From Pyrocephalus nanus (Eukaryota; Chordata; Aves; Passeriformes; Tyrannidae): a DNA stretch of 64,000 nucleotides. Shown piece by piece: positions 1 through 12,860 of the stretch. The position numbers and the translations under genes were made by a program. The stretch is taken from assembly GCA_038380795.1 (NCBI GenBank), contig CM076259.1:75636200-75700199 (forward strand). The letters are read 5' to 3'. Every line of letters begins with the position of its first letter. The first letter of the stretch is position 1. The notes under the pieces were generated by a model, which made no database searches, was not told the DNA's origin, and was given only the letters and a program-made list of their open reading frames with translations.

Positions 1-3000
1 GAGTGGCATCTTCTGCAGTGATACAGTCTCGATTCAAGGAATATTATAAAGAGGGGAAGTAGCCAACAGCAATATGTAACCTGGAGGAAATATCATATTG
101 AAATTTTGTCTATCAATCAATTAATCAATCAATGAACAGAGTAATGATTTTATGATCCAACTTCACTTTTAAAAGAGCTGTTACTTCTTTCATTAGGAAG
201 TCAACATATAGACATTATTTAAAGGCTGCTTAACTGACTCCTGCAATAGGTCTGTTTCTGTCAACCTAGCAAAGTGCCACAAATCCTTAAAGTCAGTGCA
301 ACCATGAGGCAAGAGCTCATGGAATAGAGACGTGCTGCTAACAGCAGACATGTAAATTTGAGTAAAAAGAGAGGTGGTAACTATTACTAGTTATGGCACA
401 GTTTATCTACTAAAGTATCACAGAGCTTAAGCCTCGAAAATTCAATTAAATATCCAGTCTGAACTTCAGGTCTTTCTCTTGGCACTATCTGAGCCATCAG
501 TAGATCTCAAGACCTAAGAAGCAAGGCAGATATTCATCTGCAAAGCTATATGTGACACTATAATACCTATGCAAGACACTAGTTAGATAGAAACACTCAG
601 GAGACTAGGCAGCATGCCAGAAGAAGAAAACAGCGTGCAATCAGAAGTGCATCAAAGGAAGATTATTTATGTGAGATACGCAAGATTTGAGTGCAGCAAA
701 TCTTGCCTTTTGGAAGAAAAGTAAGGGGAAAAAAAATTCAAGTTTTTTTCCTAAAGAGGGGAGAAATTCCTTCCAGACCCCAAATTAGCAATCAGCATGA
801 TCTTGATTTTTTGGGGCATTTATATGAAGTGTCAAGCGTCCCAATTATGATAAGCCAGGAATACTGTATTGAAAAACTCTTCTTCTAGCAATTGCTGGTA
901 ACAGCTACCCAATATTTCCCAAAAGAACCTGAGGCAGCCTCATGGTTCCCTCTGAGTAGTAGGTGGTAGCAAGATATTGGGAATATAAATTAAAAAAAAG
1001 GAATTTATTTTGCAGACATAGATTAAATCTGCACGTCCTTTCCTTACCTCCCATGCTGCATTCATTTTAGTGTACCATGATGTTCTAATGAATTAAATTA
1101 GTCTTGTTGGGGACCATACTTAGTCAATAAGAGAGGGAATTTTAAAAATTAAGGTATTGCTGCTCTAAATTTGAAAGTAAGTAAACTTGTATGTGGTGGA
1201 GAATTAAACAAAGAAGGTTAAAAATGTGATGTAACACAGCTCTTCCGTACCTTTATGAACCTTTCATGTTTTCATTTCATTTTAGAACTGTAAAGTTGGG
1301 TAAGTCAGATGAGGTTTCAGGAAGATTTCCAAAACCCTGACATTTATTGCTATGGTCTCTGAATCCAGGTGTAAATGTGCTAGTGTATGTTGGCTCATCT
1401 GGAGTTTTGGCAATGTCTGGGACTTGTTCAGTTCCTCCTCCTATGTGTATTCTGGCAATGCCAGTGGGCTGGGCAGCCATATGCTCCTATATTAATTTTG
1501 GCAAGGCTAGCGTTGATTCAGTGCACATTCCACAACACATTCATAACATAGAACCTACTGTTGTCCCAGTGGTGCTGCTGGTGACATTACTTTGAAATCC
1601 TAGAGGTAAGGCAATAAGGGTGTTTTTTGTTGTTGGAAGGAGGAGTATGCTTATTTTTTTACTATTATTATTATTAATTTTTTTACTACTTATTTCCATA
1701 GAACATGAGAACCCAAAGCCTTAGCCTTTGGATATAAGACTTACAATGAGTCAGTGCAGCTGAAGCTATACCTTGGATGTCTGAGCCACTTTAGAGCAGT
1801 GTTCGTAATTTCCCGGGGTTTAAGATAGAAATGTCTTAGGATTTTAGTGTTCGTCCTTGTTCCAAATAAAGCTAAAACTCTTGTTTTGCTTAAATACCCT
1901 TTAACACAAAATAGGCTTGTGTCCATGCACTTCTGCTAACTGAACTGAATGAACTGTTGTTCACATAAAAATAGTACAAATAAATCAGGAAAAAAAATTA
2001 ATTTCCAGTACTTCGCAACTAAAAACGTGTCTTAATAAGTCAGATGAATCAAAATAAAATTTTTGATTGCTGAAAAGCTAATATATCTGATTGAGAAAGG
2101 GTCCTTATCAAATAATGATGAAAATTGATATTTTGGTAAAATAATAATTTATGAAAGCAAGTTTTATAGCAGAGTGGGGATAAACATAATGGACTTGACT
2201 GTTCTTGCAGATTTCTACTTTTACTGAACAATGCTGAACATAAAAACAAATTCAGATTGACTGTGGGAACTGTGATTTATGACTTCTTGGTCTCTAGGTG
2301 TTCATGAAAAGTGTCTTAAGAGAGCACTTTTTTTTAAAGGCATTTCATTCTTAGCATATCTCTTTGCAAGGTAGTTTTTATTTAAATGAGAACTGTCCAT
2401 TTTATTTTATTGTACATGCTGTTAAGAAAAAGGTAGCATTTTAATGCTGTATGAAAAATAATGCTACTGAGAAGCTGAACATATACTTGAAAATACTATA
2501 AAAGTCTAGTTACTGAACATAATCATTTTAGCTCTTTTCTTGGCTTTTACTAGAATGTGAAGAAACCAGCAGTGCATCTTAAAACACTGTGGAGCGGTAA
2601 GGGATATTTTAGAATTTACTCTTCTCTACAGAATCCTACTCTTGGCCAGTACTTATGTAACAATAATGTAAACATTCTCATGGCTACCTGATTCACTTCC
2701 TTCTCAGTAATTCAAGTTACAGACTGTAGCAACAAACTTGGTTAGTAGTCTGACCACTGTGGAAAAGAGTAGACCACAGAGAAGAAGAAACATAGTCTTT
2801 CTGTTGAAGAAAGCTACTCAGTTGCATGGTTTAGTATCCATGTCAACGAATATTCAAATAATCTTTCTGAAGTTTCAGAAAGAAAAAATAATCAACACTG
2901 TATTTGTTTATTTTTTCAACACAGAACATTTGCTTTTAATTTATGCGTAATAATGTGGAAGGAAATGCACTCATCAATCCTCTATTGAAGTTGATCCAAA

Positions 3001-4514
3001 TTGCTTGATTTGTGGAATAGCTTGGAGAGGAAAATCTACCTGACATTTGTCTCTGTAAATTAATTCAAGTTTTAGCGTAGTCAGATAAAATCCAGTTTCC
3101 ATATATGCCTCATTAAACTAAGAGAGACTGCAGAACTGTATTTTCATAAGTGTAAAAATGTCAAAGCAAAAGTGTGCAATCATTCAGAGGACAAGAATAT
3201 ATAGGTCTATCATCCATGAGAAATATCTGGGATAAGAATATTTGATTGATTTTCCTTCTCTGTTAGGATTTTGCACCACAGACCTCCAGCTGACATTTCC
3301 TCATATTTTCCTTGTATTTCTCTTGCTATTAAATGGGTATTGGCTCAAGATTCTAAGGAGTAAGGCTATGAGGGTCATTGAATCTTCCATTTTGGGCACA
3401 ACAGCTAGAGATGTATGGTTAGTCTTGCTACATTTCTTCCATTGCATAAGCCCTCTTCTTTTAGTTGATCGTTTCTGTTTTCCAGCAAGTAGCAATGACA
3501 AGGATTAATGGGAAATTCATTCAGAGGTGTAAGATAGGCTGTGTGAATATTTGCAAAAAAAGGCTTTAAAAGCAGGACTGAACCAGTAGTTTTGGTTTAC
3601 ATTTGAATTTTATTTTATATTATAAAGTAAATGTTGCCACTGAGAATTGAAAATAAGGGAAATATTTGCTAAGATATATGTCTATTTTCACTAGTACTGA
3701 AAGTGAAATCAGGATAAATCTCTATGGCTAGGTAGCACTGCCCAATCTAAATGGATTTGCAATTTACAAAGACAATCATGATGCTGAGGAATAAGGAAAT
3801 ATAAAATGTGTTATCACAAACCAAATGGAGTTCATTGAAGGGAGGACAGACTCCACAGTATTTTGTGAATTCACAAGGTGGAAAGGCAAGGGCTAGGTGA
3901 CACTCGCTTGTCTGTAAGCAGACATAGATATTATTCAGTAAGCCAGATCAGAACAGTACTCTTTAAAGTGTGCTGCATATTTAGTGTGTAGCTTATGAAG
4001 AGCAAAATGTCCCACTGTCAGGTTTCTTTTGAATAATTTAAGGTTATTGTTGAATTGCCTAATTTCTAGTAGTGAAGCAATTTAAAAGGGAATATATTAG
4101 GTACAACATTCCCTTGACATTTTCTTTCTCCTTGATTCCACCCGTATAGTGCTACTGTTGATGTTCCTTCTCTGACATTTCTTTTACTTTCTTCACTAGC
4201 GATGCAGTTCTGTGAAGAAATTAACATACTTCCCCTCTTAGATTCATGCAGTAGTATGTTATATTATCAATACTGCTTATTACTGGGATTAAAGAAATTA
4301 TCTTGTTTCTTGCCCAGAAGAAAAGAGTTAGTTAAATGATGGAAACCCAGTGGGAGAAGCTAGTCTAATTCTCAAATGTTTATATTAATCCGAACAGGTA
4401 AATTTGCTTAACCACAGTGATGCGTCCAAAGCCTCAAGCTAGGAAGAATTTGGACCTTTTTCTAATTAACAATGACCTTATGTTTAAAAATGGATTAAAG
4501 ATAATGCACGACTA
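1..4514. other. Non-coding AT-rich sequence, no gene recognised
   Basis: No exon, RNA gene or transposon is recognisable. A TCAA/ATCA-type microsatellite lies at about 111-133, and a short TAT-rich run at about 1664-1678. Open frames reach only 60-90 codons, which is expected by chance. One block, about 1262-1600, is slightly GC-richer and read on the minus strand gives a weakly coding-like frame with two internal stops. It is described in the findings as a very uncertain processed-pseudogene candidate. The rest shows no structure I can name. Confidence 0.6.
111..133. repeat. Short imperfect ATCA microsatellite
   Basis: The motif ATCA/TCAA is repeated about five times with one interruption. 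It is a simple-sequence repeat with no other visible role. Confidence 0.7.
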
Positions 4515-4560
4515 CACTCAATAAGAGATTCTGTTCTGCACTCAGTAAGAGATTCTGTTC
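4515..4560. repeat. 24-bp tandem duplication (about 1.9 copies)
   Basis: Two adjacent copies start at 4515 and 4539. Both begin CACTCA and share AAGAGATTCTGTTC. Over the 22 aligned bases they differ at one position (A versus G in the seventh base). The high identity points to a fairly recent replication-slippage or local duplication event. There is no coding context. Confidence 0.85.
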
Positions 4561-4713
4561 ATGGCAACTCAGAATAAAAGTTGGGGTGATATATAATATA
4601 TTTTTCTTTATTTAGTTTAACAACACTGAACATACAGCTTTCACAACTTATTTGGGAGATCTGGAGTAGCACAAGGACATTTTAATTTCCAGCAGTTTGA
4701 CGAAACAGGATTA

Positions 4714-4769
4714 GGGGGGGGGTTTGTTGGTTTGGTTTTTGTTTGTTTTTTTGTTTCTCTGTTTTTCCT
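4714..4769 (+). repeat. G/T-rich low-complexity tract with a G9 run
   Basis: A run of nine G at 4714-4722 is followed by TTTG and GGTTT units and T runs. It is one of at least seven similar G/T-rich (or A/C-rich on the other strand) tracts in the window. It is probably simple-sequence expansion. No transposon body adjoins it. Confidence 0.75.
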
Positions 4770-4859
4770 TTAAATTATCTATTTTATTCTGTATCTGCTG
4801 CCCTGTGGACTTTTAATTTTTTTAAAACATTTTGCTGTGGCTTCATCTTAACATTGATT

Positions 4860-4887
4860 TTTGGAAGTCATAATTTTGACTTCCAAA
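4860..4887. repeat. Perfect 11-bp inverted repeat (hairpin)
   Basis: TTTGGAAGTCA at 4860-4870 is exactly complementary to TGACTTCCAAA at 4877-4887, across a 6-base loop. It could form a cruciform or RNA hairpin. The stem is too short for a typical microRNA precursor, and no role is evident. Confidence 0.85.
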
Positions 4888-5335
4888 CCCCAGCAGACAT
4901 AATTGTCTGTTAAACTGTTGTATTTTTCCAGGCATCTTATGTAGTTTGATTTTTAAAAGTTCTTTTAGCCCTATGTGTTTGGGTTTTTTTTGCTTGTGAG
5001 GGCAGTGAAGTATCTATTTTCTTCCAGGGACAACAAGAGAGAGGAAGGGGAAGGAATTTTCAAAGCAAAATATCCCACTGTTTTCTGTGCTTGGCATTTC
5101 ATTTCTTTTCCCAAAGACTATAAAATATTGGAAGCTCTTACTATTACTTTCATAAAAAACTAATAGGTGTACCTCTGTGTATTGTATTTTGCAATTAAAT
5201 GACATATTAACTCAAAGATAAGTATTCTGAATATAATTTTGAGGAATGTATGTTGGCCAGTATATGCATCCTTCCTATATAAACATTTTTTCCTATTTAG
5301 AAGAATAAGCATTAGCAGTCCATTTATTGAATGGA

Positions 5336-5379
5336 CTCCTTTAATGTATAGAACATTTTCTCTCCTTTAATGTATAGAA
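5336..5379. repeat. 18-bp direct repeat, 26-bp period
   Basis: CTCCTTTAATGTATAGAA occurs at 5336-5353 and again, identical, at 5362-5379, separated by 8 bases. It is a small local duplication in non-coding DNA. Confidence 0.85.
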
Positions 5380-8300
5380 TCCTTTGCTCAATTGTATCAT
5401 GAAATATAGTGTTTGAAATTAGCTTCTGAAAGAACTACTCCTCTTATTGATTGGAACATACAGATATTCCATTTGAAACAAAGTTCAATAACATATTTTT
5501 TATTTATATTTAGTTTTCTCTACTTCTCAATACATAAATGCATCACTGAAATATGTTTTTCCCCAGTCACCCCAAAAATATAGAAAGTTAAGCTTCTTAT
5601 AATTTCAAAGGAAGATGAGTTGCTGTAAGACTTATCAAGTATTTTTCTGAGATCCAACTCCCTGATGTTGTTAGTATATTGTAGACACATGGGAGAGCTA
5701 CCAACCAAATACAGCAAGTTGAAGGAAACTCAGTGTCAGAGACCAGAAAGCATTCTTTCAACTGCCTCCCTAGTCTGAAACTCTTTAATCTCCTTCAATT
5801 TCTTACTTTGTAGGCACATATCTCCTCTGTATCTACCTACATCTGCTCCATAAATGCACTTCTATGTCTGATGGAGAATCAAAATGTTTTCCAGGCACTC
5901 TATACTCCTTCTACTGTTAGAAATTCTCAGAATATATTTCAAACACAGATAGTGATGCATAATGTGTGGCAGCACCTTTTATATATATAACATAGTGAAG
6001 CTTAGCAGGAATGGAAGTGTCAGAGAGTGAGCAGAGGAGGGAACAAAAGCTGACTGGGAGGTAGGCTGGGTGTGGAAAATTTCCACTCCTTGTCTTGAAA
6101 TACTCCCATTGTTTAAAAAAAGGTCTTCAAATGCCTTTATCTAAGGAAAGAATATGAAAGAAACGTGAATCTGTAACACAGTAAGTAAGAAATGCAGCTA
6201 TAATAAGGGATCTTTAGTGTTTTCTGATGAAAGGATTAACTTTTGTATGTTACATTTAAAAAATCACCAAAGAAAATTAAAAAAAAAATTAATAACATTT
6301 TCTGACCAATTTAAAAGAAAAGTTCTCTGAAAGATTTGCCAAGGCTATAATTGTAGAATGGCAGTAGCAAATAAACAAAGAGCTTTTCCCAAAGACCAGA
6401 GCATGATACCTGAGTCCCATACAGGAAAGGATGAGAAAGGATTGTAGAGATGCCCACTGCACATTGTTTCTCACAGGCTGGCTCAGACTGAGCTTCAGCA
6501 TGCCAGTTGGCTTGGATCAGCTTGGCTCTTAATATTCTAGTAACAGGTCCTAAAATTCTTCTGTGTAAATAAGACATAATGGCAGCTAATATATAGGTAG
6601 AAAAATCTTCTGTTGGACTGTCATCTTATTGTTACTTTATACCTGATATTTCCTAGAGCAGGCCACATGTCTAAAAAGTTATGTCTACAGACAGAAGCAT
6701 TACTTCTTTAATTTCCCTTTGTGGAAGGATCTCAAAAAATGGGGAAATCAGAGGATTAAAAAAAAATCAAGAAAATATGAAAAATAATAAACAAATAGTG
6801 GAATCGGACCATAATTCTGCAGTCAGATTTTCTTGGCTACACAGATCCCTCTCTATGGACTCTGCTGTACAAACATGGTACAACTGTAAAAGGTGTCAAC
6901 AAATTTATTAAAGAAATAAAGTTTCTCCTAACTTAGACAAAGTGATCAAATGTAAAAAAGTAGATCTTAATGCAGTTAAAAATGACCAGTAGAAATATTG
7001 AACAAAAAGAGTAAATGAATATATGTTATATAAAGCCTGAAATCTTGCCCATTTCTTTAAAAAACTGAAGTCAGTCATACTGTCCATGGTCACAGGTTTA
7101 GTTCCTGTAAGAAGAAATTAGTGATATTTCAACTAGATTAATTTCAGACTAGTATACTTAATAATTTACATTCATTTTGATTCTGACTATCCTCTATATC
7201 TGGTCTCTCAAGTACCTTTCAATCAACCATGTAGGAAAAATATCTTCATTCCCTGAATCGGGGGGCGAGGACTGAGCTTCTAACCTTGTCTTGGTCAGAC
7301 GGGTTTCTGAGCTGCCAAGAAGTGAAAAAGTATAAGGGCTTCAGCATTCATCCTAAAAAGGCAATTTATTTATTTAAAAAAAAAAAACACACCACATTTT
7401 TTTATACTAATAAATAAGTGGATAGAGTTTTGAGAACTTAAAGATTACAAGTGTGGTGTATTGCAAGATGAGATGTGATTCTACATTATTCAGTACCTTT
7501 TTCTAACATAAAAACAATGAGAAGAAATAACCATGGAATGATCAGTTAACTTTGATCTTAGAACTTCAGTTTCATTTGAGGAGTATTTGCTACAGTACAA
7601 TTAAATTTAATATAAAAAAAAATATTGAAATTAACACTGAATGTTGTAACTGCAATATGCAGGTACAATACAGGTATTGTGTAATAACACTAAAAAAGAT
7701 CTTGACATCGGGGATGAAGATGAGTTAAAAAAATGTAGGACTACAGATAAGAAATAGACTGTAGCTACTGAGTGTAATTGCCATTAACCAGGGCAATAAA
7801 TGGCACTAGGGAAGGAGTATTACTTAGTATGCAGCGTCAATGACATTGTTGCTGAAATACTACATTCAGCTCTGGTGATGATGTTGTAAAAGCTGTTGAT
7901 GGAGATGAATTACTAAAGGATTAAAGTAATGGTTAAATTCAGATTTGTCTCTTATGTTACGAATTTAAAATAATTCTCTAGTTTAACAAGTAGAAAGTGA
8001 AGGGTGGCTCATTCTAATGCTTCTAATGAATTTGATCCAAATGATTTCTGCAATAAACAGCTCTATAATGTAGAAGAAGTAAAAATTTCCTGTACATGGA
8101 AACTGAAACTAGGTAAAAGATTAATCTAGATGAAGACACTTTACTTTCACATGAAGTCTCTGAGGAAATGTGTTTGGTGATACGGTAGTTACTCTGTAAC
8201 TTTAAATTCAAGCCATCACATTTTTCTCAGACACATATAATAACCCTAAATGAAATGAAGGCTTGAATTCCTGAATTATTGCATGACTTTTTTATAGTCT

Positions 8301-11300
8301 GTGTTATGAAAAGACCAGATGATTGTAAGAGTTACTTCTGGCCTTTAAACCTAAACTTCTGTGATGAGGCCACTGGAAGAAAACCTCACAGATTTTGGAA
8401 CTGATGCTGGAATCTAAACCCCATGAACAAAAGTGAGTGTAATATTGGGATGCTGAAGAAGACAAGCATAACATTCTATTTGCCAATTTCATCCCACATG
8501 CCTAAGCTTTTTAATTTTAGTCAAAGTACAGACAGAGAACAACTGATCTTTGCTGATCATCAGAGCGTAGCAGTATGTAATATTGTTATCTAATTAAACC
8601 AGCTTCTAAATCTGCCTTTATTACTTCTGTTCATGACAGAAAATATTGGATTCATATTTGTAAGAAAATACCATAACAAAAATTATCAGATGTCAGATTT
8701 TTTTTTTATTTAAATTACATAATTGCAAATGTCACAGGAAGATGAGTTGGGATAGTTGAAGGTTTTGTCAGAAACCTGTGACTGTCTGGTCAAACTTGTA
8801 CTTTTCATATGGTTTTGCTGCTGTATCTAGCCACAGTTTTTATAGGAACAATAACCAAGTGTTTTACTATGTTGCTCATGATCCATCCAAGATTAATTAA
8901 GATGTCATGAATTGATAGCACAAATTCTGTAGTGTTTTTTTCCCTCATTTATATATATGACTAAGATACATAAATACTTAAAGCATTAAGTGAGCCTTAT
9001 GAAGATGAGCTGTCGCTCCTTCAGTAGTATTTTAAGTACCGATGGAAACTAGAAAAGAGACTCTCATTTTATGTTAATTAAAAATCACCTTGACAACTGA
9101 AGAAATCCCTTTATAGAGTTAGAATTCATTTACATGTAATTAATCAAAATGTTATTTGAGAAGACAAATTCATTTCAAGGAAACATACAAGTATTATTTT
9201 CTCTTTTAAAAGTATGTTTGAAGAATTGTATGAAATGCAAATTTTTTTCTAGTGACGCAGGTTTTCAAAATTTCTTTGCTGTAAGCAAATAATAAAAACA
9301 GTGGGATGCTTTTGCCAATGAAATTCTAAAAATCTTGTTGATTAATACATATTTTCTCTTTTGTGGAATACTTTTATCATATTTAAGGACAGAACCAAAT
9401 ACATGGGACCATCCTAAAGATCATCCTGTTTGGATGAGTATATTTTTAAAAAATCTATGAAAAGTCTCATGTGAGTGAACCCACTAACGTTTAATGTGCA
9501 AGAATACTCATCAGTCATTTCTCTATCCCTTCTTTATTCTAGTTTTACTCACCAATTAGAAGCGAGTGCTGCATGAGTATTATTATATACAGGATTACCT
9601 GTTTCAGTGGCTGAGCCCCTTGGAGTTAGTACTGCTATATGAAAGCTGTGTTGTGCAAACCCTTTTGTACTTTTGCAGCTTTGCATGTTCACAGTAATGT
9701 TTGCCTATCCCAGCTTAATTATTTGTGTGATAATCCAAGAAATTTTCATAAAGCCTAATTAATTTTATGGCTGGATATAGAGTATAGTCTTTTGTTGTTC
9801 TGTAGATGCAGTGCACATATCCCTTTAGAAGCAAGGCAGGCTTCACTGTCAGAAACAGTTTGCAATTCTAAATCATAAAGGTGTAATATAAACAAATAAG
9901 ATGAGTCAAGAATGTGGAACTAAAGCTTATTGGAGAGAATATAATTTCCCATTCTCTTTAATGTGTCAAAAGCTTTAGCGTGTCAGAAGAAAGAGCTACA
10001 AAGCAGTCATCAATTGAGTGTTCATGGAAGAATATAAGTGGTTTTATACTCTTTTAGATCAAGCTTTTGCAATGCTTCACATTGTTTTCCAACAATCCTA
10101 TGATCCACAGTCAGGTACTACGTAAGCTGGGGGAATTGTCTTTGCATTAAGTCACTTGATGGATTTTCATTTCCATCCATAGGGCTCTTTTTGGCCCTTT
10201 GCATAAGTCATTCATAGCTTTACAATGATAGAAAGGTAAAATTAGGAATATGAGTTCTAAAGAGGATAATGAACATTGATTAGTGCAAATTAAAGAGAGG
10301 GACCTCCTTCGAGTGTAGGAAGCAGAATTTAGGAAAAATATTTTAAAAGTTTTCCCTTGTTTTTCTACAGAATGTTAGTGAGTTTTCAAAATAAACTAAA
10401 TGTATAAATATGAAAATTAAATATAATTGTCTATTATACCTTTACTGAAATGTGGCTATTCCATCAACTCATGTCATCAATGCAAAAAGATTGGCAGGAA
10501 CACAGCTGGATTACATCATCGAGCTGCGACCAAGTATATTTGCAGTTACCAAAGGGTAAATTCCTGTATTTATCTATGACACAAGAGTTGATGCCTTTAA
10601 ATGAAAACGTGAAGTGCAGTTTTACCAACCAAGCATGGCCAAGTCTGGCATTGTATTTCACACCTGAAATGCGACGTTCGCCACGTCACTGTCCTGATGC
10701 TTCTTTCTGCATCTGACAGGTGTTTCAGCACAGCAGAGGAGCAGCCTTACCAGCTGAGCGCAGAGGTCTGTCTAGACCAGACTTTGTCTCTGACAGTTGC
10801 CAGTAATGGATGATTACAAGTGTGGGACAAAGAGTGATCAGTCACTACCTTGCTTAGGTTGTAGCCCACCACAGAAAATAGCGGTACTGCAGACTAACAT
10901 GCTGCATTTTGACATATTTTAAAGCTAGCACCTTAAGAACTCCAGGTACCACTTCAGCTGTTTTCTTGAGCAGTAGGAATGCTGACAGCAGCTGTACATT
11001 GAAATCTGATCTAGCTATTGTACATCCCCCCTATTTGGTGATATGTTAGCTGCTGGTATTTAGGGACTCCTCATTTCTATGTCTTTTTCATTCGATCTGC
11101 TTTTGTAAGTGGGCTAGGCTGTACACTGAGTAATTTTCCCCCCACAGCTTCTAATGATAAACACCAGCTGTCAACAGTGAATGCAGTGACATGAGAAGCA
11201 TGCAATGATTTTCAAGAACAAGGTCAAATGACAGGTAGTTAAATAATGTAGAAAGGATAATCTTCTGAACAAGCAAAAAACTGAGATTGGTGCAGTGTTT

Positions 11301-12836
11301 TTCACAAAATTTGCAATCAGCAGATGGCAATGCAGAGGTCAAGCTCCCAGACAGAATATATCATGTAGTTGAATAAATAATTTGTGTAAACGATACTCTA
11401 TGAAAACTAATTTTTGCTATTGAGATACCTACCTGACCTTGTGACGTTATTCTTAGCACTCTATAAATTGTTTTCTGAGTTGCATTTTAAGGTACTAGTT
11501 GAAATCATATGTTGCTACTAGAGTCAAAAGTTATATTGTTGTACACGTGTTTAAAGGTCACATGACTGTAAAAGTCTAAGGCTTTGTTTTCGGTGTTACT
11601 GTGTGTACTTAGAAGTGTTCTATGATGGGAACAAGACAGAAATAATATTCTTGAGAATTTAAGCAAATCTTAGGTGCTTCTGGGACTTTATCTGGTTGGC
11701 CTATTACCTTTCCTTGCATATTGCTTTTTCATTTATGTCTGCCTTCCTGTGTTTCATAGTGTCTCTTGAGAGGTGTTCCTTTACATTGTCCAAAAGTCTG
11801 CATTTATCTGGCTAATAAAATTAGCAAAGTGTTTTATACAACTTTAGAGCTTAATTCAATTTTCCCTTAAGCATGAAGTTCTTTAAATATTGTTAGATTT
11901 CATTAAATTAAGAGCATCACACTTATTATGCAAAAGCTTAAATGAACTCCATAAATATCTTTTCACTACCCTTTTAGAGCAAACACAAATTAATGTTTTT
12001 CTAAGGTGGACCTCTTATGTAAATTGAAAAAAATGCAGTAAAGCAATAATCTAAAATCAGTATGTAACCATAGAACCCACAGTGAGCTGTCACAGACATA
12101 GTAATACAACACTAGTGGAAGATTTTTTAATGGAAATGTCAAATACAATTGTATTAATAGGAAGTTAGCTCCCTATGATGATGTAAGTACTATTTCTTTG
12201 TCAACTGGGAGCTTAAAAGGTTCCTTTCATTTATATATTTTAATAAAGGAAATTAAAATATCAATCAGAATCTATGATGAAATCATGTTAAAGGTTTTGA
12301 GGAGCTAGACAATGTAGGAAAATTCACAGATAAGGCTGCCACATTATCCAGAGATTAAAAACAGTGAAAAAACCCCCAAGAATTGCTTGCCTTCCATGAA
12401 TTGTCAGTTGATGATGAGAGATGAGGTGATAGTAAAGTGAAATATTTCTTCCCAGTGAGCTGAAGGTGTGATATTGACTTTTGAAGGTGCAAATATAACT
12501 TGATTAGACTGAATTTATTCTGAATTTGCTTTCTACTTTTAAAGAGACAATCTGCTTTTGTGTTAATGGAATACTAGTAAGCAGAACCTCATACATTATA
12601 TTGTTTTTAACACCCAGGACATTCTCCAAATGTAAAGAGGGGTTTATGTGTTAGTGCAACTACACTGATTTCAAACATCACAAAAACTTCTTTGACCATC
12701 ATGATAGAGAAGACAGTTTTGAAGATGGGATTTAAAACTACCCTGTTTACTGTTCTGATAATAATCTTGTGACCTTGGTTTTGAAAAGGAAGTTAATGCA
12801 GAATATGAAGAAGTGGTGGAATTTTTCTTGGTAGTC
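5380..12836. other. Long non-coding stretch without recognisable transposons
   Basis: No gene or mobile element is recognised over 7.4 kb. Two minus-strand open frames overlap at 6289-6577, and one plus-strand frame spans 10450-10716. All are under 90 codons and resemble no protein I know. A small GC-rich patch with three CpGs lies at about 7255-7310, and a denser CpG cluster at 10671-10686 (both in findings). The local base composition is otherwise uniformly AT-rich. Confidence 0.6.
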
Positions 12837-12860
12837 AAAAAAAAAAAAAAAAAAAAAAAA
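12837..12860 (+). repeat. Poly(A) run of 24
   Basis: An uninterrupted run of 24 A. No retrotransposed gene or LINE/SINE body is recognisable immediately upstream, so I treat it as a mononucleotide repeat, not the tail of an insertion. Confidence 0.9.

Noticed and set aside
12837..12860. Poly(A) run as the tail of a processed pseudogene or SINE
   Set aside because: No homologous body or matching target-site duplication could be seen around it.
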